From Neptunitalea lumnitzerae (GTDB lineage: Bacteria > Bacteroidota > Bacteroidia > Flavobacteriales > Flavobacteriaceae), in the NCBI RefSeq assembly GCF_027924185.1, contig NZ_BRVO01000002.1, forward strand, positions 1 through 64,000: a DNA stretch of 64,000 nucleotides, in the 5' to 3' direction. The notes under the pieces are model-generated. The model had not been told where the DNA came from and made no database searches. It saw only the letters and a program-made list of their open reading frames with translations. Numbering within the stretch: position 1 is the stretch's first letter; each line of letters starts with the position of its first letter. Below, one piece after another: positions 17,078-25,082 of the stretch. The position numbers and the translations under genes are program-made.

Positions 17078-18034
17078 ATGACTAATCCATTAAGAGTAAT
17101 AGCCGAAATTGACAAGAATATTAAAAAAAAGCGTTGGGAGTGTATGATTAGTCAGTGTACTTCTAATGCTATTAATTCTCATTTAATTCAACAAAATGGA
17201 GTGTTAAGTAATATAGCAGAGAAGGGACATCTTGTAGAATTAAAATTAAAGGATATTTATACATGGAAGCCTAATAGTTCTCCATTTGAATTTAAAAAAG
17301 TTGGAATAAACAATGCAATGTCACATAAAGTTTTTTGTAACCATCATGATACAAGTATTTTTAAATCAATTGAAAATAAGACTAAAAACTTAAATTCTTA
17401 TGAATCGTTTGTCTTATTAAGTTATAGAGCAACTTGTTCAGAAATATTCAAAAAAAGAGTTGAAATAGAAAAGAACTTAAGACTTATTAATTCAACTAAA
17501 CTTGGTAGGAAAATTGATAAATGTAGATTGCAGAAGTTTGTGAATGGCTTCGAACTTGGTATTGTGGATTTAGAAATATTAAAGAGGGAGTTAGAGAAAG
17601 AAATAGAATTAAAAGAAAATAGATATTCATACTATGCTTATAGCTATACAAAAATACCTGTATATGCATCTGCAATATTTAGTGCAACCGATTTAGATTA
17701 TCCAGAAAAAGATGTAGATATAGATCTTTTGAATATATATGTTCATATTTTACCTTTAACAAATGAAACACTGATTTTAATCGGATATCACAACGGTTTT
17801 TCTTCTAGTGATATAAAGGCATATTGTAAGTCATGGGCTAATTTATCAAGGGAGGAATTAGAAGTTAAGCTTTCGGAATTATTCATTTTATATATTGAAA
17901 ATTGGGGTATTTCGCCTGATTTTTTTCAAAGAATTAGTAATCAGAATAAAGTTAAATATCTGAATCTACTACAAGAAAGTATTCACTCGTATGGAATTTC
18001 GAAGAGAGTTGATTTTAATTTTTTTAAAATATAG
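17078..18034 (+). CDS. Unrecognised protein with HNH-like Cys/His motif
   Basis: A 318-residue soluble protein. The N-terminus has a Cys/His constellation: ECMISQC (C22 and C27), INSHLIQ (H34), then VFCNHHDTSIFKSIE (C-x2-H near residue 87-90). The spacing C-x4-C...SH...C-x2-H-D resembles a treble-clef zinc-binding HNH-type fold. The centre (residues 125-200) is strongly helical and Lys/Glu-rich, and the C-terminus has alternating hydrophobic strands (IYVHILPLTNETLILIGYHNGF). The gene is conspicuously A-rich, stands alone between two gaps of 211 and 156 bp, and lies in an accessory patch. A defence or nucleic-acid function is speculative. Confidence 0.6.
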   Translation: MTNPLRVIAEIDKNIKKKRWECMISQCTSNAINSHLIQQNGVLSNIAEKGHLVELKLKDIYTWKPNSSPFEFKKVGINNAMSHKVFCNHHDTSIFKSIENKTKNLNSYESFVLLSYRATCSEIFKKRVEIEKNLRLINSTKLGRKIDKCRLQKFVNGFELGIVDLEILKRELEKEIELKENRYSYYAYSYTKIPVYASAIFSATDLDYPEKDVDIDLLNIYVHILPLTNETLILIGYHNGFSSSDIKAYCKSWANLSREELEVKLSELFILYIENWGISPDFFQRISNQNKVKYLNLLQESIHSYGISKRVDFNFFKI

Positions 18035-18059
18035 TCATCAAAGAAATTAGAACAAATGT

Positions 18060-18155
18060 AAAACCTCTCGCTCCCGCTAGTGGAGTTTCAGTATATAGTT
18101 ATCTCACTCTTACGGCCACTGGCATGATGCCAGCGGTAGTGGGGAGAAGTTATAT
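18060..18155. repeat. GC-richer imperfect palindromic element
   Basis: A stretch of about 95 bp, visibly richer in G and C than its surroundings. It contains the perfect hairpin ctggcat-g-atgccag (18119-18133), flanked by ccact and agtgg, plus an upstream cccgctagtgg that can pair with the ccactggc of the hairpin. It could be a small non-autonomous mobile element, a recombination scar or a structured RNA. No flanking target duplication was found by eye, and no second copy is apparent in the window. Confidence 0.45.
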
Positions 18156-18190
18156 TTAATGGGTTTGATTGATAATATAAATGATAAAAA

Positions 18191-18493
18191 ATGAAAGTAC
18201 TTTGGTGTTGGAGGTGTAAAAAGGATATTCCTATGTTGGATGAGGATGAGTATGACAAAGCATCTGAACTTTATAAAGAAGGATTTAGAAATATTAAGGC
18301 TAAGACAAGTCGTGAAGAACGTTTTAAAACGTTATTAGATTACTATGAGAAAATTACCGGATTTAAAGAAACCGAACCCGCCGCTATTATGCACCATCGT
18401 ATATCGCAATACGGACCACCTTGTGAAGTATGCGGTAAACCTTACCGTACACCTCAAGCGTCCTTTTGTGCTGCTTGTGGTAATAAACATTAG
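18191..18493 (+). CDS. Small zinc-ribbon protein
   Basis: A 100-residue protein with two Cys pairs at the start and end: WCWRC (C6/C9) and CEVCGKPYRTPQASFCAACG (four Cys near residues 78-96). Together they could form one or two zinc ribbons around a helical middle (DEDEYDKASELYKEGF). The KPYRTPQASFCAACG stretch suits a structural zinc site. Function is unknown; the length is typical of a stand-alone metal-binding adaptor. It converges on prfB and shares a bidirectional terminator with it. Confidence 0.7.
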   Translation: MKVLWCWRCKKDIPMLDEDEYDKASELYKEGFRNIKAKTSREERFKTLLDYYEKITGFKETEPAAIMHHRISQYGPPCEVCGKPYRTPQASFCAACGNKH

Positions 18494-18498
18494 AAAAA

Positions 18499-18526
18499 CA
18501 AAAAGCAGCCAATTGGCTGCTTTTTG
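18499..18526. terminator. Bidirectional terminator, zinc-ribbon gene/prfB
   Basis: A perfect palindrome caaaaagcagcc-aatt-ggctgctttttg has A and T runs on both sides, so it works on either strand. It lies between the convergent zinc-ribbon gene (plus) and prfB (minus). Confidence 0.9.
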
Positions 18527-18545
18527 TTTATGAAGTTATATGGGT

Positions 18546-19647
18546 TTAACTTTCTTCTTCTTTTTGCCCCATCATCATAAGGAATCCTTTTAAGAAGTCG
18601 TCAATGTTACCATTCATGACCGAATCTACATCGGTAGATTCAATTCCGGTACGTACATCTTTTACAAGCTTATAAGGTTGCATAACGTAATTACGTATTT
18701 GCGATCCCCATTCAATTTTCATTTTGCCAGCTTCAATATCGGCACGGGCTTCCAAACGTTTTTTAAGCTCAATCTCGTATAACTGAGAACGTAACATTTG
18801 CATAGCACGGTCGCGGTTATCGTGCTGCGATCGGGTTTCAGAACATGAAATTTGTATTCCGGTAGGTTTGTGTACTAATTGTACTTTGGTTTCTACCTTG
18901 TTTACATTTTGTCCACCGGCACCACTGGAACGGGCTGTGGTAATCTCAATATCTGCCGGGTTAATGTTAATCTCAATAGTATCATCTACTAACGGATACA
19001 CATATACCGATGCAAATGATGTATGGCGTTTTCCATTACTATCAAAAGGAGAAATACGTACCAAACGGTGTACACCATTTTCACCTTTCAAATATCCAAA
19101 GGCAAATTCACCTTCAATTTCTAAAGTAACGGTTTTAATACCAGCAACATCACCTTCTTGGTAGTTAAGCTCTTTTATTTTATACCCATTTTTCTCGCTC
19201 CACATTAAGTACATACGCATTAGCATAGAAGCCCAATCACAACTTTCGGTACCACCGGCACCTGCAGTAATTTGTAATACGGCACTCATACTATCACCTT
19301 CTTCAGATAGCATGTTTCTAAATTCTATGTTTTCTATGTGTTCAGAAGCTTTTTGGTATTGCTCTTCTACGTCAGAGGCTTCTGCTTCATCCTCTTTGTA
19401 AAACTCGTAAAGCACTTCTAAATCGCTCACTAAAGTTTGGGCTTTTTCATAATCTTCTACCCATTTTTTTTGGCTTCGTAAAGTTTGCATAAGTGCCTCT
19501 GCTTCTTTTGGGTTATCCCAAAAGTCTGGAGCAAAAGTTTTTTCTTCTTCGTTTTGAATTTCTATTCGTTTGGCATCAATGTCAAAGATACCTCCTTAAC
19601 GCACCAAGGCGTTCAACAAGATCTTTTACTTGTTCAGTAGTGACCAT
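18546..19647 (-). CDS. prfB: Peptide chain release factor 2 with programmed frameshift
   Basis: RF2 recognises UGA and UAA. The gene is read in two frames. From the ATG at 19647 it encodes 21 residues ([21 protein letters not shown]), then meets an in-frame TGA at 19582-19584 in the context AGGAGG-TAT-CTT-TGA-C. This is the classic +1 autoregulatory slippage site with an internal Shine-Dalgarno (AGGAGG at 19591-19596). After the shift the frame continues [13 protein letters not shown] to the end. The product is 366 residues, like E. coli RF2 (365). The anticodon-like SPF motif (RISPFDSNG) and the catalytic GGQ (Q246) are present. A candidate -7 box (TACCTTTG, minus strand) is at 19666-19673. 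Confidence 0.95.
19582..19596 (-). promoter_or_regulatory. prfB +1 frameshift signal
   Basis: Read on the minus strand this is AGGAGGTATCTTTGA followed by C. AGGAGG pairs with the anti-Shine-Dalgarno of 16S rRNA three bases before the slippery CTT, and TGA is the RF2-specific stop. When RF2 is scarce the ribosome slips +1 onto TTG/GAC and completes RF2. It is noteworthy because Bacteroidota genes almost never use a Shine-Dalgarno for initiation. Confidence 0.95.
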
Positions 19648-19705
19648 AAATTATTAATTTTTTACCAAAGGTAGCATAAATTTTACCTTTTCAGAAAATT
19701 AAAAT

Positions 19706-20557
19706 CTATTGCTGGTGGTTTACTTCAACCGTATATTTGGTAAAATTGTTTCCTGAGGAATATACTATACCTTTTAATGGCGGACAATCGTTATAATCTT
19801 TACCATGAGCTACCTTAATATGGTTATGGTTGGCTACTAAATTGTTAGTACTATCAAAGCCTACCCAACCTATTTCAGGTATGTATAATTCTGTCCAGGC
19901 ATGCATTTGCATGTCACCTAAAAAACCGTCTCCTTGGTGTAAGTAGCCAGACACATAGCGCGCTGGTACTTGGTTAACTCTGGCAACGGCACACATAAGA
20001 TGTGTATAATCTTGGCAAACTCCCTCTTTGTTTTCTAAAATGGTTGGTAAGGTAGTGTTGGTGTTAGTAACGCCAGTTTTAAAAGTAATAAAATTATGAA
20101 TGAAGGTATTAAGAGCAATACAATTTTCAAAAACAGATTTAGACTGCTCAAACTTAAATAAGTCTTCACTTATTTTAGGAAGTATAGTTAGTGCAGTATT
20201 TTTTAAGTAAGCTTCAAACTCTACTCTAAAGGGCAAACTAGATAACAATTCATAGTCTAGTGAATTGTCTAAGGGTAGGGTGAAGTCAAACGGGTTTACT
20301 TCTCTCTTGGTAAGTTTAAATTCCGCTTCGAAAACAATATCTTTAAAAGGCTTTTTGCAATGTATTCTAGAAGTTGTAAAGCCTAAACCATTAACAGATT
20401 CTTCAATCCTTGCATTTACCGAAGTGGTAAATTTTTCGGTAATCAGTTTTTGGGTACTGTTGTTTTCAGGGGTTACTAAAAATTGCCAATACGCCTCAAA
20501 TACAGGGGTTTCATAATGATTTTCAGATCTGTATTTTATGGTATAATCATACTTCAT
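19706..20557 (-). CDS. Transglutaminase-like protease family protein
   Basis: A 283-residue protein starting at the ATG at 20557 (MKYDYTIKYRS). An in-frame TTG at 20578 is a poorer start. The N-terminal half is the beta-rich domain that precedes bacterial transglutaminase-like domains. The catalytic triad is visible: C181 in KEGVCQDYTHLM, His in MQMHAWTELY and Asp in GWVGFDSTNN. With the alpha-E and ATP-grasp genes just upstream it makes the widespread trio that comparative genomics has linked to making or trimming an isopeptide or gamma-glutamyl-like product. No signal peptide is present, so it should act in the cytoplasm. Confidence 0.88.
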   Translation of the reverse strand: MKYDYTIKYRSENHYETPVFEAYWQFLVTPENNSTQKLITEKFTTSVNARIEESVNGLGFTTSRIHCKKPFKDIVFEAEFKLTKREVNPFDFTLPLDNSLDYELLSSLPFRVEFEAYLKNTALTILPKISEDLFKFEQSKSVFENCIALNTFIHNFITFKTGVTNTNTTLPTILENKEGVCQDYTHLMCAVARVNQVPARYVSGYLHQGDGFLGDMQMHAWTELYIPEIGWVGFDSTNNLVANHNHIKVAHGKDYNDCPPLKGIVYSSGNNFTKYTVEVNHQQ

Positions 20558-20610
20558 TTTCAAAAATTGGGAAGCCAAAAATACTATAAAAAGCCGTAGG
20601 TTGTAAGCAG

Positions 20611-21555
20611 TTACACATAGAAATACTCATTTTCTAGTTTAAAACCAATACTAAATAATAATTGCGATGTTTTTTCTATAAAGTTTTGTACGTTAATTTG
20701 TATTTCTTCAATAGTTTTAAATTCATATTCCGCTCTCATTTTTCCTATTAGAAAGGCAGGGGAGTCTTTATCGAAAATTTTAGCATTATCAATGGTACAA
20801 ATATTTGTATAGATTTGATTAAGGCTGTTCATTACCGATCTAGGACAACTAGGATTTAAGATTAAAAACTCAAGCGTAGATAATTGAGTAGGAGACTTTT
20901 TATAAAGTCTACGCATCATATCATAAGATTCAGCACATTTAAGAAGCGTGGTCCACTCGTAACTATTTTTAACTGGGTTTGCATAACCACCTATTGCTTT
21001 GTGCGCATCGTCAAACTTAGTTTTTATAATTCTAATAATTTGTGTGGCTCTCTCTATGTTAATCCCTAACATAATAAGTGCATAAATTTCGTCGTGTAAT
21101 AGGGTACCTCTTATTTTTCCTCTTAAAATCGCGGTATGTTCTGTAATGGTAGAGGTAAAGTCATACAACCCACTTTTTACTAATACATCAGAGGGATAAT
21201 TCATTACATGGTGATAAAATTTATTAATAGACTCATAGAATTCTGTAGAAATTAAATCTCTAGAGCTATTGGCATTTTCACGAGCATTTTTAACGCTGTT
21301 TAGTATAGAATATGTTTTTTCACTATTAAGTCCAACATTGAATAAAACAGTTTCTTCTTCTAAAGTATCATTAATAAACATGGTTTCACCTACCATCTGA
21401 TAAATAGATTGTAGCACAAACTGTCTTGATTGCGATAGTTTATTAGGAGCATCTAACGATGAAAAATAGTTTACTTTTAAAAAACGGGCGGTATGTTCGG
21501 CTCTTTCTATATAGCGTCCCATCCAATATAGATTGTTGGCAACTCTGGCTAGCAT
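20611..21555 (-). CDS. Alpha-E domain protein
   Basis: A 314-residue, almost entirely helical protein beginning MLARVANNLYWMGRYIERAEHTARFL, the hallmark start of the alpha-E family. It has several conserved Arg/Glu/His positions (YIERAEHTAR, NARENANSSRDLIS) presumed to form its active site. It always travels with circularly permuted ATP-grasp and transglutaminase-like genes. Its start lies 4 bp after the ATP-grasp stop and the transglutaminase gene follows 53 bp later, so the three are one operon. Biochemical function is unproven. Confidence 0.9.
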   Translation of the reverse strand: MLARVANNLYWMGRYIERAEHTARFLKVNYFSSLDAPNKLSQSRQFVLQSIYQMVGETMFINDTLEEETVLFNVGLNSEKTYSILNSVKNARENANSSRDLISTEFYESINKFYHHVMNYPSDVLVKSGLYDFTSTITEHTAILRGKIRGTLLHDEIYALIMLGINIERATQIIRIIKTKFDDAHKAIGGYANPVKNSYEWTTLLKCAESYDMMRRLYKKSPTQLSTLEFLILNPSCPRSVMNSLNQIYTNICTIDNAKIFDKDSPAFLIGKMRAEYEFKTIEEIQINVQNFIEKTSQLLFSIGFKLENEYFYV

Positions 21556-21559
21556 AGGT

Positions 21560-23029
21560 TTATTTATTTTTTAATATCCATGTATCTTTAGATCCACCTC
21601 CTTGCGAAGAATTTACTATTAGATTGCCCTTTTTAAGAGCAACTCTAGTGAGGCCTCCTTTCAGTACAAAGTCTTTCTGGTTACCTAATAGGGTAAAGGT
21701 TCTAAGGTCTACATGTCGTTGTTCAAATGAGTTTTCGTCTTCTATAAAAGTTGCGTGTACAGATAAAGACATAATAGGTTGCGCAATATATTTTCTAGGT
21801 TCTTTTTTAATAACTTCTTGTACCTGTTTAATTTCTTCTTTGGTAAGTTTATTACCAATAGAAATTCCATAACCGCCAGCCTCGTCTACAGGTTTTATTA
21901 CAAGCTTATCAATATTTTCTAAAACATATTTTAAATCATCTTCTCTACTACAATGGTAGGTATGTACATTTTTTAAAATGGGTTCTTCATCTAAATAATA
22001 TTTTATAATATCTGGCATGTAGGTATAGATGGCTTTATCATCTGCTACACCAGTTCCAGGTGCATTAACTATGGTTACGTTTCCTTTTTTGTAGGCTGCA
22101 AATAATCCGGGAACACCAATAGCAGAGTCACTTCTAAATTCTAAAGGATCTAGAAAAGTATCATCTATTCTTCGGTAAATGACATCTACACGTTTAGGCC
22201 CTGAAATTGTTTTCATATACACAAAATCATTCTCAACAAAAAGGTCTCTACCCTCTACCAGTTCAATACCAATGGTTTTAGCTAGGTAAGAATGCTCGTA
22301 ATAAGCAGAATTATAAATACCAGGGGTAATTACCACAACAGTAGGAATATCTACACCGTTTGGTTTTACGCTTTCTAATATTTCTAATAAATTTTCTGCA
22401 TAGTCTGTAACGGTGTGAATATCGTAATGATTAAAAACACCAAATAAAGCTTTCTTTAAAGCATTTCTATTACACATAACATAACTTACACCCGATGGAC
22501 ACCTGATATTGTCTTCAAGCACATAATAATGACCATCTGAGTGTTTGATAAGGTCTGTACCAGAAATATGATTATAAATACCACCAGGTGGATCTATACC
22601 CATCATAGATTGTAGATAGTTAGAAGAGGAACTAATTAAATCTAAAGGAACAATTCCTTCTTTTATAATTTTCTTATCATGATACACATCATGCAGAAAA
22701 AGGTTCAAGGCTTTAGAACGCTGTAATACTCCCTTTTCAATGGTTTCCCATTCGGTTGCATCTATAATGCGAGGGAATAAGTCAAAAGGGAAAATTTTTT
22801 CTTGTGCCTTGGCATCACTGTAAACCTGAAAGGTAATACCTTGATTAAAAAAAGTAGCTTTTGCTTTTTCATTTAAAGTACCAAAATCGTTACTTGAAAG
22901 TCCACTGTAGAGTTCAAAAAGCTTTTTGTAGACGTCTCTTACCTCATCATTTTCATCAAAAATTTCATCGTAGAGCGCATCTTTCTTTTCATAAGAAGAA
23001 AAGATTGGGTTTGCAGTATTTTTAATCAT
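21560..23029 (-). CDS. Circularly permuted type 2 ATP-grasp protein
   Basis: A 489-residue protein of the circularly permuted ATP-grasp family. Recognisable elements are GIDPPGGIYNHISGTDLI, YVLEDNIRCPSGVSYVMCNR (metal/nucleotide residues), DVIYRRIDD and LVIKPVDEAGGYGI. The C-terminal DLRTFTL...GGLTRVAL carries further binding residues. ATP-grasp enzymes ligate a carboxylate to an amine through an acyl-phosphate, and this group is predicted to build small peptides on an unknown substrate. It is the first gene of the trio, with 213 bp of upstream DNA shared divergently with threonine aldolase. Confidence 0.9.
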   Translation of the reverse strand: MIKNTANPIFSSYEKKDALYDEIFDENDEVRDVYKKLFELYSGLSSNDFGTLNEKAKATFFNQGITFQVYSDAKAQEKIFPFDLFPRIIDATEWETIEKGVLQRSKALNLFLHDVYHDKKIIKEGIVPLDLISSSSNYLQSMMGIDPPGGIYNHISGTDLIKHSDGHYYVLEDNIRCPSGVSYVMCNRNALKKALFGVFNHYDIHTVTDYAENLLEILESVKPNGVDIPTVVVITPGIYNSAYYEHSYLAKTIGIELVEGRDLFVENDFVYMKTISGPKRVDVIYRRIDDTFLDPLEFRSDSAIGVPGLFAAYKKGNVTIVNAPGTGVADDKAIYTYMPDIIKYYLDEEPILKNVHTYHCSREDDLKYVLENIDKLVIKPVDEAGGYGISIGNKLTKEEIKQVQEVIKKEPRKYIAQPIMSLSVHATFIEDENSFEQRHVDLRTFTLLGNQKDFVLKGGLTRVALKKGNLIVNSSQGGGSKDTWILKNK

Positions 23030-23242
23030 AAGGTTGTTTTGTTCTAAATTATATATTTAATAGGGAAAATACTATGATAAAATGATAATAATTTAACTTT
23101 AAAATTATGATTTACATAACTTTATATGGTTTGCGTTTTTTGTGAAATATTCATAAGTATTTTATAGAGCACTCTTTTTGTTATTAATTTGCACCCTTAA
23201 AAAATCTACGTTCCCAAATAATAATAGCATAAACAACACACG

Positions 23243-24274
23243 ATGAAAGTAAATTTAGTAAGCGACACCATTACAAAACCAACAGCAGAAATGTTAAAGG
23301 TAATGATGGATGCCAAGGTAGGAGATGATATGTACAGAGAAGATGAGACTACCATAGCATTAGAACAAAAAATAGCAGGTATGTTTGGTATGGAAGCTGC
23401 TATGTTTTTTCCCAGTGGTACTATGGCTAATCAAACTGGTATTAAACTGCATACCCAGCCTGGGGACCAATTGATATGTGATAAAGATGCCCATATTTTT
23501 CATTACGAATCTGGGGGAGTAAGTTTTAATAGCGGTGTATCTTGTAGAATGGTTGATGGTGACCGTGGTACTATTAAAGCGCACCAGGTAGCTGAGGTTA
23601 TTAACGACCCTAATTCTTTCCATAGCCCAATGACTACTTTAGTATCATTAGAAAACACGGCAAATAAAGGAGGTGGAACTTGTTATGATTTTCAAGAGAT
23701 TTTAAAAATTAGAGAAGTTTGTGATAGCCATAACCTTAAGTTACATTTAGATGGTGCTAGATTATGGAATGCCCTTGTAGCTAAGGGTGAAAGTACTACT
23801 CAGTACGGAGAAGTTTTTGATAGTATTTCTGTTTGTTTAAGTAAAGGACTTGGGTGCCCAGTGGGGTCTGTTCTTTTGGGTACTGAAGAGTTTATTAATA
23901 GAGCTTACAGAGTACGTAAGATACTTGGAGGAGCTATGCGACAAATAGGTTATTTAACTTCTGCTGGTATTTATGCTTTAGATAATAATATTGCCCGTTT
24001 GTCGGAAGATCATAGAAGAGCGAAAGAATTAGAAGCTACTTTGGCTAGTTTACCTTTTGTAAAAAGTATCACTCCAGTAGAAACTAATATTATCATTTTT
24101 GATTTAGAGGAAGGCTATAGTAATACTGCTTTTATTGAAGCATTGAAGGGATACAACATTTTTATTAGCCCAATGGGAGCTAAGTTAAGAATGGTAACTC
24201 ATTTAGATTATACTCAAGAAATGCATGAATATGTATTAGACTGTTTAGCTAAGCTTGAATTGGTAACACAGTAA
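23243..24274 (+). CDS. ltaE: Threonine aldolase (low-specificity)
   Basis: A 343-residue fold-type I PLP enzyme. The N-terminus (NLVSDTITKPTAEML), LHLDGARLWNA and the PLP lysine K201 in SVCLSKGLGCPVGS are diagnostic of the threonine aldolase family. It cleaves L-threonine or L-allo-threonine to glycine and acetaldehyde in the cytoplasm. GxMRQxG and other family residues (ILGGAMRQIGYLTSAG) are intact. It is monocistronic, with a very strong terminator. Confidence 0.92.
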   Translation: MKVNLVSDTITKPTAEMLKVMMDAKVGDDMYREDETTIALEQKIAGMFGMEAAMFFPSGTMANQTGIKLHTQPGDQLICDKDAHIFHYESGGVSFNSGVSCRMVDGDRGTIKAHQVAEVINDPNSFHSPMTTLVSLENTANKGGGTCYDFQEILKIREVCDSHNLKLHLDGARLWNALVAKGESTTQYGEVFDSISVCLSKGLGCPVGSVLLGTEEFINRAYRVRKILGGAMRQIGYLTSAGIYALDNNIARLSEDHRRAKELEATLASLPFVKSITPVETNIIIFDLEEGYSNTAFIEALKGYNIFISPMGAKLRMVTHLDYTQEMHEYVLDCLAKLELVTQ

Positions 24275-24298
24275 TATTTTTTTTCCAGAACATTATTT

Positions 24299-24337
24299 AA
24301 ACAGCTTAAAACCATTGGTTTTAAGCTGTTTTTTTTT
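24299..24337. terminator. Terminator overlapping 3' end of DUF1508 gene
   Basis: A 15-bp perfect stem (aaacagcttaaaacc / ggttttaagctgttt) with a 3-base loop and a T run to 24337 terminates the plus-strand aldolase gene. Its right arm and T tract are at the same time the last codons (KKTA-stop) of the convergent DUF1508 gene, whose stop is at 24321-24323. The palindrome can also act on the minus strand, with a weaker T tract. Confidence 0.9.
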
Positions 24338-24635
24338 GAAACATTTGAATAATAGAATCAATTACATTTTGCATGCCTACTTCTGAAGAAAAATAAGAGC
24401 TATCGGCAATAGCTTTACCAAACATATCTTTAATAATAAAAAAGAATTTACCGTTGCTTGCGGTTTTACGTTCAAAATTAGTTTTAGATAAACTCAATTG
24501 CTTACACAATCTGCTAGCCGTAAACGCATCTTCTTCCGACATATATTCCATGCTAAACAATAGTACATTACCGTTGTTTGTTTTTAAAATGAACTGAAAG
24601 TATTCAGTATCGTCTATTTGTATTACCTCAAACAT
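24321..24635 (-). CDS. DUF1508 (YegP-like) protein
   Basis: A 104-residue small soluble protein made of two beta-beta-alpha-like repeats, each with the DUF1508 pattern: FQFILKTNNGNVLLFSMEYMSEEDAF and FFFIIKDMFGKAIADSSYFSSEVGM. YegP-type proteins have no assigned reaction. It lies downstream of the kinase/response-regulator pair on the same strand with a 51-bp gap and may belong to that transcript. The 3' end is embedded in a terminator stem shared with the convergent aldolase gene. Confidence 0.78.
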   Translation of the reverse strand: MFEVIQIDDTEYFQFILKTNNGNVLLFSMEYMSEEDAFTASRLCKQLSLSKTNFERKTASNGKFFFIIKDMFGKAIADSSYFSSEVGMQNVIDSIIQMFQKKTA

Positions 24636-24686
24636 AACCTAACAATTTATTTCAATATACTAATTATCAGTGTGATATAAAATAAT

Positions 24687-25082
24687 TTATTCCATAAAAT
24701 CGCTCACAAACTGCGTTATTTGGTTAATATCTATCGGTTTAATAATATATCCTTTTACGTCTGAAATATTTTTCGCTCTTTTTATATCATCTTCGTCGGC
24801 AGAAGAAGATACGATGTAAATTACTAAATCTAGTTGACGATCATTTTTTATGGGAAGCATTTCTTCCAAGAAATCCCAGCCGTCCATAATAGGCATATTT
24901 AAGTCTAAAAGAATAAGTTTTGGTACTTGTAACTCTTTTTCTATATGTTCTTTTATATGGTCTATAGCTTCCTTACCGTTTTCAAAAAGTAAAACATCTA
25001 CTTTGCCTGGTGCAACGTGCTCAAAGGCAATTTTGGTAAGTTTCCTAAAAACAAGATTGTCGTCAATTATTGCTACCTTCAT
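24687..25082 (-). CDS. Single-domain response regulator
   Basis: A 131-residue receiver with acidic pair D7/D8, phospho-acceptor D60 (LILLDLNMPIMDGWDFLEE), switch serine in YIVSSSADEDDI and Lys in GYIIKPIDI. No output domain follows. The pattern is like cyanobacterial Rcp1 and bacteroidete homologues that act on partner proteins. It starts 20 bp inside the 3' end of the upstream kinase gene, so the two are translationally coupled. Confidence 0.9.
   Translation of the reverse strand: MKVAIIDDNLVFRKLTKIAFEHVAPGKVDVLLFENGKEAIDHIKEHIEKELQVPKLILLDLNMPIMDGWDFLEEMLPIKNDRQLDLVIYIVSSSADEDDIKRAKNISDVKGYIIKPIDINQITQFVSDFME

Noticed and set aside
18345-18533. 62-codon frame overlapping the zinc-ribbon gene and its terminator
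   Set aside because: It runs through the terminator palindrome and overlaps the zinc-ribbon gene in another frame.
18546-19490. RF2 starting at the internal ATG at 19490 (314 residues)
   Set aside because: This would remove the N-terminal domain; the upstream frame plus the classic +1 shift site gives the full 366-residue protein.
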